56,876 nucleotides of DNA from Bacteroidales bacterium (lineage in GTDB: Bacteria > Bacteroidota > Bacteroidia > Bacteroidales > Muribaculaceae), in contig DXXM01000020.1 in the NCBI GenBank assembly GCA_019416285.1, forward strand, positions 1 through 56,876, in the 5' to 3' direction. Below the pieces are notes generated by a model. That model worked only from the letters and a program-made list of their open reading frames with translations. It searched no databases and was not told the DNA's origin. Shown here piece by piece: positions 33,996-43,005 of the stretch. Both the position numbers and the translations under genes were made by a program. How positions within the stretch are numbered: the first letter of the stretch is position 1; each line of letters opens with the position of its first letter.

Positions 33996-34427
33996 TTACA
34001 CATTTTGAGTTGGGTCATAGTCACGACGGACAATGAATTTGGTTGTGACGGGGAGTTTCTGAGCTGCGAGGCGGAGGGCTTCCTTTGCGATATCATAGGA
34101 AACGCCTTCAACCTCGATTATGATGCGGCCGGGGGTCACAGGTGCAACGAATCCTTCGGGATTACCTTTACCTTTACCCATGCGGACTTCGGCAGGCTTC
34201 TTGGTGATGGGTTTATCCGGGAAGATACGAATCCAGATCTGACCCTGACGCTGCATGTAACGTGTCACAGCGACACGGGCGGCTTCAATCTGGCGACCGG
34301 TGATCCACTTAGACTCGAGGGTCTTGATGCCAAACGAACCGAAGGCCAACTGGTTGCCACGCTGCGCATTGCCTTTCATGCGGCCTTTTTGCGCGCGGCG
34401 AAATTTGGTTTTCTTAGGTTGTAACAT
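33996..34427 (-). CDS. rplP: 50S ribosomal protein L16
   Basis: 143 residues, opening MLQPKKTKFRRAQKGRMKGN, with RVAVTRYMQRQGQIWIRIFP and MGKGKGNPEGFVAPVTPGRI. L16 helps position A-site tRNA. It lies between rpsC and rpmC with gaps of 25 and 6 bases. Confidence 0.99.
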   Translation of the reverse strand: MLQPKKTKFRRAQKGRMKGNAQRGNQLAFGSFGIKTLESKWITGRQIEAARVAVTRYMQRQGQIWIRIFPDKPITKKPAEVRMGKGKGNPEGFVAPVTPGRIIIEVEGVSYDIAKEALRLAAQKLPVTTKFIVRRDYDPTQNV

Positions 34428-34452
34428 TGTGTTGTTGAATCAATTGGTGGGG

Positions 34453-35187
34453 TTAACGGTTGTTTTTGGGTTTGCGGAAACCGCCGCGACGGGGAGCGCC
34501 ATTCGAAGATGAGTTGCGGGTGTCCTTCTGGTTGGCCGTGTACTGGGGAGCGAGGTCACGCTTGCCATACACTTCACCACGGCAGATCCAAACCTTCACG
34601 CCGATCACACCTACCTTGGTGTGTGCCTCTACGAGAGCGTAGTCGATGTCGGCACGGAGAGTGTGGAGCGGTGTGCGGCCTTCCTTGAACATCTCGGAGC
34701 GGGCCATTTCAGCGCCGTTCAGACGGCCTGACACCTGGACCTTGATACCCTCGGCACCGGCGCGCATGGTCGAAGCGACTGCCATCTTCACTGCACGGCG
34801 ATAGGCAATCTTGCCTTCGATCTGGCGGGCGATGGTCGAAGCTACGATCTGAGCGTCGAGTTCGGGACGCTTAACTTCGTAGATGTTGATCTGGACATCC
34901 TTGTCTGTAATCTTCTTGAGCTCTTCCTTCAGCTTGTCAACTTCAGCGCCACCCTTGCCGATGATGAGGCCCGGACGTGAGGTGCAGACAGTGATGGTGA
35001 TGAGCTTCATGGTGCGCTCGATTACGATGCGCGAAACGCTTGACTTTGCAAGACGGACATTGAGATACTTGCGGAGTTTCGAGTCCTCGAGCAGAGTATC
35101 GCCGTATTTCTTACCGCCATACCAGTTAGAGTCCCATCCACGGATAACTCCCAGGCGATTGCTGATTGGATTTACTTTCTGTCCCAT
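34453..35187 (-). CDS. rpsC: 30S ribosomal protein S3
   Basis: 244 residues: N-terminal domain with MGQKVNPISNRLGVIRGW, a KH domain with RPGLIIGKGGAEVDKLKEEL, and the C-terminal domain with SGRLNGAEMARSE and GVIGVKVWICRGEVYG. A basic tail (about 220-244) follows. S3 lines the mRNA entry site. It starts three bases after rplV. Confidence 0.99.
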   Translation of the reverse strand: MGQKVNPISNRLGVIRGWDSNWYGGKKYGDTLLEDSKLRKYLNVRLAKSSVSRIVIERTMKLITITVCTSRPGLIIGKGGAEVDKLKEELKKITDKDVQINIYEVKRPELDAQIVASTIARQIEGKIAYRRAVKMAVASTMRAGAEGIKVQVSGRLNGAEMARSEMFKEGRTPLHTLRADIDYALVEAHTKVGVIGVKVWICRGEVYGKRDLAPQYTANQKDTRNSSSNGAPRRGGFRKPKNNR

Positions 35188-35190
35188 TTG

Positions 35191-35601
35191 TTAAGCTTTA
35201 GCGTTTTTGTTATCAATTGTGTCAACAATCAATGTGACGTGGTTTGCGCGTTTGCGGATACGGTAGCCACGGCCCTGGGGAGCGGTGCGGAGACGCTTGA
35301 GCATAGGAGCACAGTCAACGAAGATAGTGCTGATATAGAGCTCGCCGGCGTCTGCCTTGCGCTCGTTCTTGGCTTCCCAGTTGGCGATGGCCGAGCGGAG
35401 GAGCTTTTCTACACGGGCAGCGGCTTCCTTGTTTGAAAATTTCAGGATGCCGAGAGCACGGTTGACCTCTACCCCGCGGACCATGTCAGCGACAAGGCGC
35501 ATCTTGCGGGGGGAGGTGGGGATGTTGGTCAGCTTTGCGAAAGCTACCGTTTTCTGTTCGGCTTTCCTGAGGTCGGCTGAATTTCTTTTTCTTACACCCA
35601 T
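35191..35601 (-). CDS. rplV: 50S ribosomal protein L22
   Basis: 136 residues with SPRKMRLVADMVRGVEVNRA, the long hairpin region and PQGRGYRIRKRANHVTLIV, whose tip reaches the exit tunnel. A short N-terminal extension (MGVRKRNSADLRKAEQ) precedes the core. It lies between rpsS and rpsC. Confidence 0.99.
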   Translation of the reverse strand: MGVRKRNSADLRKAEQKTVAFAKLTNIPTSPRKMRLVADMVRGVEVNRALGILKFSNKEAAARVEKLLRSAIANWEAKNERKADAGELYISTIFVDCAPMLKRLRTAPQGRGYRIRKRANHVTLIVDTIDNKNAKA

Positions 35602-35655
35602 TTTATTGTAATTCTTTTCTTTTTTACAAATGAATTAGTTATATCAGGGCCCTAA

Positions 35656-35925
35656 TTATTTCTTGCGGTTACCGGAGTGACCACGGAAAGTGCGGGTGGG
35701 AGCGAACTCACCGAGCTTGTGGCCTACCATGTTTTCAGTAACGTAGACAGGGATAAATTTGTTACCGTTGTGAACTGCGAAAGTGTGGCCTACAAATTCG
35801 GGGGCGATCATCGAAGCGCGGCTCCAAGTTTTGATAACCGACTTCTTACCGCTCTCTTCCATTGCAGCGACCTTCTTTTCGAGCTTCACGCTGATAAACG
35901 GGCCTTTTTTTAATGAACGACTCAT
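35656..35925 (-). CDS. rpsS: 30S ribosomal protein S19
   Basis: 89 residues with MSRSLKKGPFISVKLEKKV, KTWSRASMIAPEFVGHTFAV and GHKLGEFAPTRTFRGH. S19 pairs with S13 in the head of the small subunit. It follows rplB by 26 bases. Confidence 0.99.
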   Translation of the reverse strand: MSRSLKKGPFISVKLEKKVAAMEESGKKSVIKTWSRASMIAPEFVGHTFAVHNGNKFIPVYVTENMVGHKLGEFAPTRTFRGHSGNRKK

Positions 35926-35951
35926 GATAAGTGTTGCTAATTTAGATCAGA

Positions 35952-36779
35952 TTACTTTTTTCTTCTTTCAATGATGTACTTCGAAGAATGTTTCTTCGGG
36001 GCACGAGTCTTGAGACCCTTAGAGTAAAGACCCTTGCGTGAACGGGGATGACCACCGGAAGCGCGGCCCTCGCCACCACCCATGGGGTGATCGACAGGGT
36101 TCATGACTACGCCGCGGTTGCGGGGACGACGGCCGAGCCAGCGTGAACGGCCGGCCTTGCCTGAACGCTCGAGAGAGTGCTCCGAGTTTCCGACCACGCC
36201 CACAGTGGCGCGGCATGCGGCGAGGATCTTGCGGGTTTCACCAGAAGGTAATTTGACGATGGCGTAGGTGCCTTCACGGGAAATCAGCTGGGCGAATGTG
36301 CCTGCTGAGCGAGCCATGAAAGCGCCCTGGCCGGGACGCAACTCAATGTTGTGGATGAGCGTACCTACAGGAATGTTGGCCAGCGGGAGGCAGTTTCCTA
36401 CTTCCGGCTGCGCCTCGGGACCTGAAAGGAGCACATCGCCAACCTTTAAGCCGTTGGGTGCAATGATGTAAGCTTTGGCACCGTCTTTGTAGTAAAGGAG
36501 CGCGATTCGGGCTGAACGGTTAGGATCATACTCGATGCTCTTGACTACTGCGGGAACACCGTCTTTGGTTCTCTTAAAGTCAATCATGCGGTATTTGCGC
36601 TTGTGGCCACCACCAAGGTAGCGGGTGGTGAGATGGCCTTCGGCGTTACGTCCGCCGGAGGCCTTTTTGCCGACTGTAAGAGATTTTTCCGGTGTAGTAG
36701 CAGTGATCGTACCTTTAAATACACCGATAACTTTGTGTCTCTGCCCAGGTGTTGTGGGCTTGAATTTTCTTACTGCCAT
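35952..36779 (-). CDS. rplB: 50S ribosomal protein L2
   Basis: 275 residues, full length. It starts MAVRKFKPTTPGQRHKVI and has YLGGGHKRKYRMIDFKR, the C-terminal peptidyl-transferase-proximal region with GVVMNPVDHPMGGGEGRASG and a final basic tail. L2 is needed for subunit joining and catalysis. It lies between rplW and rpsS. Confidence 0.99.
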   Translation of the reverse strand: MAVRKFKPTTPGQRHKVIGVFKGTITATTPEKSLTVGKKASGGRNAEGHLTTRYLGGGHKRKYRMIDFKRTKDGVPAVVKSIEYDPNRSARIALLYYKDGAKAYIIAPNGLKVGDVLLSGPEAQPEVGNCLPLANIPVGTLIHNIELRPGQGAFMARSAGTFAQLISREGTYAIVKLPSGETRKILAACRATVGVVGNSEHSLERSGKAGRSRWLGRRPRNRGVVMNPVDHPMGGGEGRASGGHPRSRKGLYSKGLKTRAPKKHSSKYIIERRKK

Positions 36780-36787
36780 TTTATTAT

Positions 36788-37078
36788 TTAGATATTGCTA
36801 TAGAAGTCAATATTCTGTCCGTCAGCCAGAGTCACGATTGCCTTTTTCCAGGCTGCTGTCTTACCGCGGAGCAGACCGCTCTTGGTCCAGCGTGACTTGT
36901 TCTTGCTGCGGACGTTGATGGTGTTTACGCGCACAACCTTTACGCCGTAAAGATTCTCCACGAGCGACTTGATCTGATACTTGTTGGCCTCGGGAGAAAC
37001 AGCGAAGGTGTAGCGGTTAAGCTTCTCGGTGAGATTGCTTGCCTTCTCTGTTACGATGGGTTTGATTGAAATTTCCAT
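36788..37078 (-). CDS. rplW: 50S ribosomal protein L23
   Basis: 96 residues with IKPIVTEKASNLTEKLNRYT and VENLYGVKVVRVNTINVRSK. L23 sits at the tunnel exit and docks trigger factor and the signal recognition particle. It lies eight bases before rplB and 24 after rplD. Confidence 0.99.
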   Translation of the reverse strand: MEISIKPIVTEKASNLTEKLNRYTFAVSPEANKYQIKSLVENLYGVKVVRVNTINVRSKNKSRWTKSGLLRGKTAAWKKAIVTLADGQNIDFYSNI

Positions 37079-37102
37079 TGTTGTCTGTTTTCTCAGGTGA
37101 GG

Positions 37103-37723
37103 TTAAAGTTTATTAATGAAATCAAGGCTGCTCTCGGTGAGGATTACAGCGTTGGAGTTCATGAGCACGTAAGTGTTAATGTCCGATGCAGAGATAGTTT
37201 CTGCGTTGGGAACATTACGGGCCGACAAAGTTACGTTTTTATTTTGACCCGGTAAAACGAGCAGGATTTTTTTGCCGTCAACTTTAAGATTTTTAGCAAA
37301 ATTTACAAAATCTTTAGTTTTCGGAGCCTCGAAGTTGATGTCCTCAACAACGAAAAGCTGGGAATCCTGAACTTTGTAGGTCAACGCGCTCTTGCGGGCG
37401 AGCTGTTTCACTTTCTTATTCAACTTGAAGCGATAGTCACGGGGACGGGGACCGAACACACGGCCACCACCCACGAGGACGGGCGAATTGATGTCACCGA
37501 TACGGCTGCCGCCGCCGCCCTTCTGCTTGTGGAGCTTGCGGGTAGAACCCGAAACTTCGCTGCGTTCCTTGGACTTGTGAGTACCCTGACGCTGGTTGGC
37601 GAGATACTGCTTCACATCGAGATAAACGGCGTGCTCGTTTGCATCTACTGCAAAAACTTCGTCGCTGAGCTGTGCCTTGCGACCGGTGTCTTCACCTTTG
37701 ATATTGTAAATTGCGACTTCCAT
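37103..37723 (-). CDS. rplD: 50S ribosomal protein L4
   Basis: 206 residues with the extended loop RQGTHKSKERSEVSGSTRKL followed by HKQKGGGGSRIGDINSPVLV and GGGRVFGPRPRDYRFKLNKK, and a globular C-terminal domain. The loop lines the exit tunnel. L4 represses the S10 operon in E. coli; whether it does so here cannot be told. The start overlaps the rplC stop by one base. Confidence 0.99.
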   Translation of the reverse strand: MEVAIYNIKGEDTGRKAQLSDEVFAVDANEHAVYLDVKQYLANQRQGTHKSKERSEVSGSTRKLHKQKGGGGSRIGDINSPVLVGGGRVFGPRPRDYRFKLNKKVKQLARKSALTYKVQDSQLFVVEDINFEAPKTKDFVNFAKNLKVDGKKILLVLPGQNKNVTLSARNVPNAETISASDINTYVLMNSNAVILTESSLDFINKL

Positions 37724-38340
37724 TATTTCTCAATTAAAACGATTGAACCTTTACTTCCGGGGATTGAACCTTTGATGAGGAGCAGATTGTGGTCTGCGAT
37801 CACCTTAATCACCTGGAGGTTTTGTACTGTCACTTTCTCGTTGCCCATCTGACCTGCCATGCGCATGCCTTTGAACACTTTGGCGGGATAGGAGCAGGCG
37901 CCGACCGAACCGGGAGCGCGGAGGCGGTTGTGCTGACCGTGAGTGCTCTGGCCTACGCCACCGAAACCGTGACGCTTAACCACACCCTGGTAGCCCTTAC
38001 CTTTCGACGTACCCTGGATGTCGACGAAGTCGTTCTCTGTGAAGAAATCGACTGTGATGGTGTCACCGAGTTTGTACTCGCCGTCAAATCCTTTGAACTC
38101 GGCCAAGTGGCGCTGGGGAGCTACTCCGGCTTTCTTGAAGTGACCGGCCATAGGAGAAGTGGTGTGCTTGTCCTTCTTCTCTACGAAACCGAGCTGCACG
38201 GCCTCATAGCCGTCTTTCTCTGCCGTTTTAATCTGAGTAACTACGCAGGGGCCTACTTCGATAACAGTGCACGGCACGTTCTTGCCGTCGGCACTGAAAA
38301 CGGATGTCATTCCGATTTTCTTTCCTAATAATCCTGGCAT
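37723..38340 (-). CDS. rplC: 50S ribosomal protein L3
   Basis: 205 residues, starting MPGLLGKKIGMTSVFSADGK, with the catalytic-centre-proximal loop HGFGGVGQSTHGQHNRLRAP and MAGQMGNEKVTVQNLQV. L3 begins large-subunit assembly. It is 87 bases downstream of rpsJ and overlaps rplD by one base. Confidence 0.99.
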   Translation of the reverse strand: MPGLLGKKIGMTSVFSADGKNVPCTVIEVGPCVVTQIKTAEKDGYEAVQLGFVEKKDKHTTSPMAGHFKKAGVAPQRHLAEFKGFDGEYKLGDTITVDFFTENDFVDIQGTSKGKGYQGVVKRHGFGGVGQSTHGQHNRLRAPGSVGACSYPAKVFKGMRMAGQMGNEKVTVQNLQVIKVIADHNLLLIKGSIPGSKGSIVLIEK

Positions 38341-38427
38341 TTCTCTTTGATTTAAAAAATGTGAACTGTTGTGGGAGTTGTTTTTGTTTACTTAATCTTG
38401 CGGTAACTTATAATTCTTACCAGGCGA

Positions 38428-38733
38428 TTACACCTTGATTTCCACTTCAACGCCTGAAGGGAGTTCGAGCTTCATCAGAGCGTCCACAGTCTTGCCGGTG
38501 GAGTTGTGAATGTCGATCAGACGCTTGTAGGACGAGAGCTGGAACTGCTCGCGTGACTTCTTGTTGACGAAGGTCGAGCGGTTGACAGTAAAGACGCGGC
38601 GGTGTGTGGGCAGGGGAATAGGTCCGCTGATGACAGCACCGGTAGCTTTTACGGTCTTCACAATCTTCTCGGCCGACTTGTCAACCAAGTTGTAATCATA
38701 AGATTTAAGTTTGATTCTGATTGTTTGGTCCAT
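38428..38733 (-). CDS. rpsJ: 30S ribosomal protein S10
   Basis: 101 residues with IRIKLKSYDYNLVDKSAEKI, GAVISGPIPLPTHRRVFTVN and a C-terminal DALMKLELPSGVEVEIKV. S10 sits in the head of the small subunit and also joins transcription antitermination complexes. In this genome it follows fusA directly by 26 bases, joining the str and S10 clusters. Confidence 0.99.
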   Translation of the reverse strand: MDQTIRIKLKSYDYNLVDKSAEKIVKTVKATGAVISGPIPLPTHRRVFTVNRSTFVNKKSREQFQLSSYKRLIDIHNSTGKTVDALMKLELPSGVEVEIKV

Positions 38734-38759
38734 ATCTTTGTTGAATGAAAGTGTTTGTC

Positions 38760-40886
38760 TTACTTGATGAGGTCAACACGGCCCTGGCACTCGGTGAGGA
38801 CTGCCTTGGCAATTGAGCTGCTCACCTCTGCATAGTGGCTGAATGTCATGGTCGAAGTGGCGCGGCCCGAAGTGATTGTACGGAGGGCGGTCACATAACC
38901 GAACATTTCGGCGAGAGGAGCCTTGGCCTTCACGATGCGTGCACCTGAACGGCTTGTCTCCATGCCTTCTACCTGGCCACGACGCTTGTTGAGGTCACCG
39001 ATCACATCACCCATGCTCTCCTCGGGAGTAACGACCTCTACCTTGAAGATAGGTTCGAGAAGCACGGGACCTGCCTTCTCCGATGCCTTCTTGAAGGCCT
39101 GGATAGCGCAGAGCTCGAATGAGAGCTGATCTGAGTCGACCGGGTGGAATGAACCGTCGATAACAGTCACTTTCAGACGGTCGAGGGGATATCCGGCGAG
39201 CACACCGTTCTTCATAGCGGTGGTGAAGCCCTTCTGGATAGAGGGGATGAATTCCTTGGGAATGTTACCGCCCTTGACCTCGTCGATGAACTGGAGGCTG
39301 CCTTCGAAGCCTTCGTCAGCGGGCTCGACACGCACGATGATATCGGCGAACTTACCGCGACCACCGGTCTGCTTCTTGAATACTTCGCGGAGCTCGACGG
39401 GCTTGGTGATGGCTTCCTTGTAAGTTACCTGGGGACGGCCCTGGTTACATTCAACCTTGAACTCGCGGCGGAGACGGTCGATGATGATATCGAGGTGAAG
39501 CTCACCCATACCGGAGATAACGGTCTGGCCGGTCTCTTCGTTAGTCTCTACACGGAAAGTCGGGTCCTCTTCAGCGAGCTTCTGGAGACCCACGCCGAGT
39601 TTATCGAGGTCCTTCTGAGTCTTAGGCTCAACTGCGATACCGATCACGGGTTCGGGGAATTCCATAGCCTCGAGAACGATAGGATGGTTTTCGTCGCAGA
39701 GAGTATCACCGGTGCGGATGTCCTTGAAACCTACGCCTGCGCCTATATCGCCGCAGTCGATTGATTCCTTGGCGTTCTGCTTGTTTGAGTGCATCTGGAA
39801 CAGACGGCTCACGCGCTCCTTCTTACCGGAACGGCTGTTGAGCACGTAGCTGCCGGCAACGACGTCGCCCGAGTAAACGCGGAAGAATGTCAGACGGCCT
39901 ACATAGGGGTCGGTTGCAATCTTGAACGCGAGGGCACACATCGGAGCTTCCGAAGAGGGCTCGCGGGTCTCGACCTGCTCGGGATCATCAGGGTTGGTAC
40001 CCTCGATTGCTCCTGAATCGAGCGGGCTGGGAAGATATGCGCAGACAGCGTCGAGGAGACACTGAACGCCCTTGTTCTTGAATGAAGAACCGCAGATCAT
40101 GGGGACTACCTCCATCTTGAGGGTAGCGTTGCGGAGTGCGCGGCGGATTTCGTCCTCGGTGATGGTCGAGGGATCGTCGAAATACTTCTCCATGAGAGTA
40201 TCGTCGAACTCGGCGATTTTCTCGAGCATCTTGTCGCGCCATTCCTCTGCCTCGTCAACGAGACCGGCGGGGATTTCCTCTACAGAGTAGTCGGCGCCCA
40301 TGGTTTCGTCATGCCAGAAGATAGCCTTCATTGTGATGAGGTCAACGACGCCCTTGAAAGTCTCCTCTGCACCGATAGGAATCTGAATGGGGCAGGGATT
40401 TGCGCCGAGCACATCCTTGAGCTGACGTACTACCTCGAAGAAGTTTGCTCCCGAGCGGTCCATCTTGTTGACGTAGCCGATACGGGGCACATTATATTTA
40501 TCGGCCTGACGCCATACGGTCTCCGACTGGGGCTCGACACCACCTACGGCACAGAAAGTAGCGACAGCGCCGTCGAGTACGCGGAGCGAGCGCTCTACCT
40601 CGACAGTGAAGTCAACGTGTCCCGGAGTGTCAATAAGGTTGATTTTGAACTTGTCACCGGCATAGTTCCAGAAAGTGGTGGTAGCGGCCGAGGTGATAGT
40701 GATACCACGCTCCTGCTCCTGCTCCATCCAGTCCATGGTGGCAGCGCCGTCATGAACCTCACCGATTTTGTGGGTAAGACCGGTGTAGAAGAGGATACGC
40801 TCAGAGGTAGTGGTCTTACCGGCATCGATGTGGGCCATGATGCCGATGTTACGGGTATATTTTAAATGTGCGTCTGATTTAGCCAT
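38760..40886 (-). CDS. fusA: Elongation factor G
   Basis: 708 residues with all five domains. The GTPase domain has NIGIMAHIDAGKTTTSERIL (G1), RGITI (G2), DTPGHVDF (G3) and NKMDRSG (G4); domain IV carries the loop that moves tRNA, and GVLAGYPLDRLKVTV lies in it. EF-G drives translocation. The protein is complete and near other bacterial EF-G in length. It lies between rpsG and rpsJ; no tuf gene follows, unlike the classical str operon. Confidence 0.98.
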   Translation of the reverse strand: MAKSDAHLKYTRNIGIMAHIDAGKTTTSERILFYTGLTHKIGEVHDGAATMDWMEQEQERGITITSAATTTFWNYAGDKFKINLIDTPGHVDFTVEVERSLRVLDGAVATFCAVGGVEPQSETVWRQADKYNVPRIGYVNKMDRSGANFFEVVRQLKDVLGANPCPIQIPIGAEETFKGVVDLITMKAIFWHDETMGADYSVEEIPAGLVDEAEEWRDKMLEKIAEFDDTLMEKYFDDPSTITEDEIRRALRNATLKMEVVPMICGSSFKNKGVQCLLDAVCAYLPSPLDSGAIEGTNPDDPEQVETREPSSEAPMCALAFKIATDPYVGRLTFFRVYSGDVVAGSYVLNSRSGKKERVSRLFQMHSNKQNAKESIDCGDIGAGVGFKDIRTGDTLCDENHPIVLEAMEFPEPVIGIAVEPKTQKDLDKLGVGLQKLAEEDPTFRVETNEETGQTVISGMGELHLDIIIDRLRREFKVECNQGRPQVTYKEAITKPVELREVFKKQTGGRGKFADIIVRVEPADEGFEGSLQFIDEVKGGNIPKEFIPSIQKGFTTAMKNGVLAGYPLDRLKVTVIDGSFHPVDSDQLSFELCAIQAFKKASEKAGPVLLEPIFKVEVVTPEESMGDVIGDLNKRRGQVEGMETSRSGARIVKAKAPLAEMFGYVTALRTITSGRATSTMTFSHYAEVSSSIAKAVLTECQGRVDLIK

Positions 40887-40945
40887 TTTGTTTTGCGAAT
40901 CTGAATGTTCAATGAAAAATGTCTTGCTGTAATTCGACCTTTGGC

Positions 40946-41422
40946 TTAGAAGCGGAAGTGAGCGAAGGCACGGTTAGCCTCGGCCATCTTGTGCATGTCT
41001 TCTTTACGCTTGTAAGCACCGCCCTGGTCATTGAAAGCATCTACGATCTCGGCAGCCAGCTTCTCAGCCATTGTCTTGCCGCCGCGCTTGCGGGCGTAGA
41101 GGATAAGGTTTTTCATCGAGATAGATTCCTTACGGTCGGGACGGATTTCGGTAGGTACCTGGAATGTTGCACCGCCCACACGACGTGACTTAACCTCCAC
41201 CTGGGGAGTTACATTCTCGAGAGCCTTCTTCCAGATCTCGAGAGCGGTCTTTTCTTCGTTGGGAAGTTTGTTCTTCACGAGATCGAGAGCGGAGTAGAAG
41301 ATAGTGTATGAAGTGTTCTTCTTGCCGTCATACATGAGGTGGTTGACGAACTTCGATACTCTCACGTCATTGAACACGGGATCGGGGAGAATCACCCGTT
41401 TCTTAGGTTTTGCTTTTCTCAT
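40946..41422 (-). CDS. rpsG: 30S ribosomal protein S7
   Basis: The ATG at 41422 gives 158 residues starting MRKAKPKKRVILPDPVFND, as in other S7 proteins. A longer frame exists upstream only through a TTG start and adds 29 residues not found in the family. Motifs KFVNHLMYDGKKNTSYTIFY and RRVGGATFQVPTEIR are present. S7 starts assembly of the head of the small subunit and represses the str operon in E. coli. Confidence 0.98.
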   Translation of the reverse strand: MRKAKPKKRVILPDPVFNDVRVSKFVNHLMYDGKKNTSYTIFYSALDLVKNKLPNEEKTALEIWKKALENVTPQVEVKSRRVGGATFQVPTEIRPDRKESISMKNLILYARKRGGKTMAEKLAAEIVDAFNDQGGAYKRKEDMHKMAEANRAFAHFRF

Positions 41423-41600
41423 TTTTTGAGCAAATGTTTTGTTTTTGGTTGCTTGGTTGCTGCATCTTTTAATCTTCAACGGCATCCCCTCCGGGAGCCA
41501 TTTACTCAACCTGATGTTTTAGCCTTCCAATCAAATCAAAAACGAGGGGTTAACGACTCGGTTTTTAATTTAATTAATTGTTTTCAGAAAAGGTGCGTGA

Positions 41601-41984
41601 TTATTTCTTAGCTGCTTTCGGACGCTTTGCGCCATACTTGCTGCGACGCTGGGTGCGATCCTTCACGCCGCTGGTATCGAGTGTACCGCGAACAATGTGG
41701 TAGCGCACACCGGGGAGGTCCTTGACACGACCGCCGCGCACGAGAACGATTGAGTGTTCCTGAAGATTGTGGCCTTCACCGGGAATGTAGCTGTTGACTT
41801 CCTTTCCGTTGGTCAGGCGCACACGAGCCACCTTACGCATAGCCGAGTTAGGCTTTTTGGGGGTGGTAGTGTACACACGCACACACACGCCGCGACGCTG
41901 GGGGCATGAGTCAAGTGCGGGTGACTTGCTCTTATCTTCGAGAGCCACACGTCCTTTTCTTACTAATTGCTGAATAGTAGGCAT
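41601..41984 (-). CDS. rpsL: 30S ribosomal protein S12
   Basis: 127 residues starting MPTIQQLVRKGRVALEDKSK, with the decoding loops TTPKKPNSAMRKVARVRLT and VRGGRVKDLPGVRYHIVRG. The lysine of PKKPNSA, where streptomycin-resistance changes occur in other species, is present (wild-type form). It is the first gene of the 33-gene run, about 130 bases after the predicted start of transcription. Confidence 0.99.
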   Translation of the reverse strand: MPTIQQLVRKGRVALEDKSKSPALDSCPQRRGVCVRVYTTTPKKPNSAMRKVARVRLTNGKEVNSYIPGEGHNLQEHSIVLVRGGRVKDLPGVRYHIVRGTLDTSGVKDRTQRRSKYGAKRPKAAKK

Positions 41985-42120
41985 CTTAGTTTCTTTTGAT
42001 TATTGAATAATGATTAGTGATATGTCTTTTCTGATTTTACACACATTCCATCGCCATCAACCCCGCTGACTCTCAATGAGTTAACAGTGCCGTGACGACA
42101 GATTGCTCCTAAAAGCGTTG

Positions 42121-42152
42121 CAAAATTACAACTTATTTTCCTAACTGCCAAA
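42121..42152 (-). promoter_or_regulatory. Promoter of the rpsL-led ribosomal run
   Basis: Leftward TTTG (42149-42152), then 20 bases, then TAATTTTG (42121-42128): a full Bacteroidetes promoter. Transcription should start near 42114, giving a leader of about 130 bases. Together with the hicB terminator this accounts for the 41985-42306 gap. Confidence 0.75.
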
Positions 42153-42231
42153 TATTTCCGCATTTTTCTCACAGTCTTTCAAATTCTTGTTTCTGTTCTT
42201 GTTCAGGCGCTGACTCCGCAGGCGGCGACAG

Positions 42232-42280
42232 ACGAAAAATCGCACCTAATCCGGCCTCGAAACCGGCATGGGTGCGATTA
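42232..42280 (-). terminator. Terminator of the hicA-hicB operon
   Basis: AATCGCACC (42238-42246) and GGTGCGATT (42271-42279) pair, with an internal CCGG/CCGG stem, and leftward a T-run follows. It separates the toxin-antitoxin unit from the ribosomal promoter. Confidence 0.85.
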
Positions 42281-42306
42281 TAACTTGCAAAGCGGCAAAA
42301 TACCGT

Positions 42307-42714
42307 TCAGACAAGATGCAACTGGCTTAATTCCTGTCCGAAAGCATTTAAGGCCGTCTGTATTTTAGCCGTGGTCTTGGCCGACGGCGTGCGGTAGCCG
42401 GATATATACTGCGAAAGTTGAGCGGCAGAGATACCTGTCAGTTTCGCAAGTCCCTTGTATGAAATCAAATCAGCATAATAGACAAGAAATGACGGCAAAT
42501 CATACGAGAAAGCGAAGTCCACCTCCTCGAACTCACGTCCTTCAGCGGCGGCAGCCTGTTTCAACGCCTCATAGACATTCCTGAAATCCTCGACAGCGGC
42601 AGAGGCTGATTCGCCCTCACCGATTACGCCATACGACAGATTGTTGTCATCCGGCATATAGGCTCCGTAAGAACCATCCCTGCCTCGTTCAATAAATACT
42701 CTTACAGTCCTCAT
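42307..42714 (-). CDS. hicB: HicB-type antitoxin
   Basis: 135 residues with two parts: an N-terminal HicB-like domain (about 1-65, RVFIERGRDGSYGAYMP and a GEGESASAAVEDFRNVYEAL helix) that covers the toxin, and a C-terminal helix-turn-helix (about 85-125, LAKLTGISAAQLSQYISGY) for DNA binding. It neutralises HicA and probably represses the operon. It lies 78 bases downstream of hicA. The gap contains a perfect 12-base palindrome, which could allow separate control. Confidence 0.9.
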   Translation of the reverse strand: MRTVRVFIERGRDGSYGAYMPDDNNLSYGVIGEGESASAAVEDFRNVYEALKQAAAAEGREFEEVDFAFSYDLPSFLVYYADLISYKGLAKLTGISAAQLSQYISGYRTPSAKTTAKIQTALNAFGQELSQLHLV

Positions 42715-42740
42715 ATCTATTATATGCTATATATCTGTTT

Positions 42741-42752
42741 AACAAATTTGTT
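42741..42752. promoter_or_regulatory. 12-base palindrome between hicA and hicB
   Basis: AACAAATTTGTT is a perfect palindrome 27 bases upstream of the hicB start. It could be a binding site for HicB or part of an internal promoter; no TAnnTTTG box lies correctly spaced. A/T-rich sequence makes chance occurrence possible. Confidence 0.3.
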
Positions 42753-42792
42753 TCGCTTATGTTAATGGAAGGGCACACACGAACTCCAGCCT

Positions 42793-42981
42793 TCACTTGA
42801 TTCCGGCATCTCTGAGGATTGACCTGAGAGTTCCGTTCTTCACCTCCTGAGCCTCATGATGGCTCGTCGTAAAATACTTCCCCGTTATCGGTGAGTACCA
42901 TTCGGGATGTCCGGCGCGGCTTTCACCCGTCATGTAACATCCGAATTTCCGGAGTTTTCTGTGTAGTTCCGTGTATTTCAT
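42793..42981 (-). CDS. hicA: HicA-type mRNA interferase toxin
   Basis: The ATG at 42981 gives a 62-residue protein, the usual HicA size, starting MKYTELHRKLRKFGC. It has a short double-stranded-RNA-binding-like fold, His25 in the loop AGHPEWYSP where HicA has its catalytic histidine, FTTSHHEAQEV and the conserved end KNGTLRSILRDAGIK. A longer upstream start would add 18 residues encoded inside the promoter and is rejected. It should cleave mRNA when free of HicB. Confidence 0.92.
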   Translation of the reverse strand: MKYTELHRKLRKFGCYMTGESRAGHPEWYSPITGKYFTTSHHEAQEVKNGTLRSILRDAGIK

Positions 42982-43005
42982 GTTTTTTTGCTTTGATCCG
43001 CACCG

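Noticed and set aside
41423..41509. N-terminal extension of S7 from a TTG start
   Set aside because: Adds 29 residues absent from the S7 family, while the internal ATG gives a normal S7.
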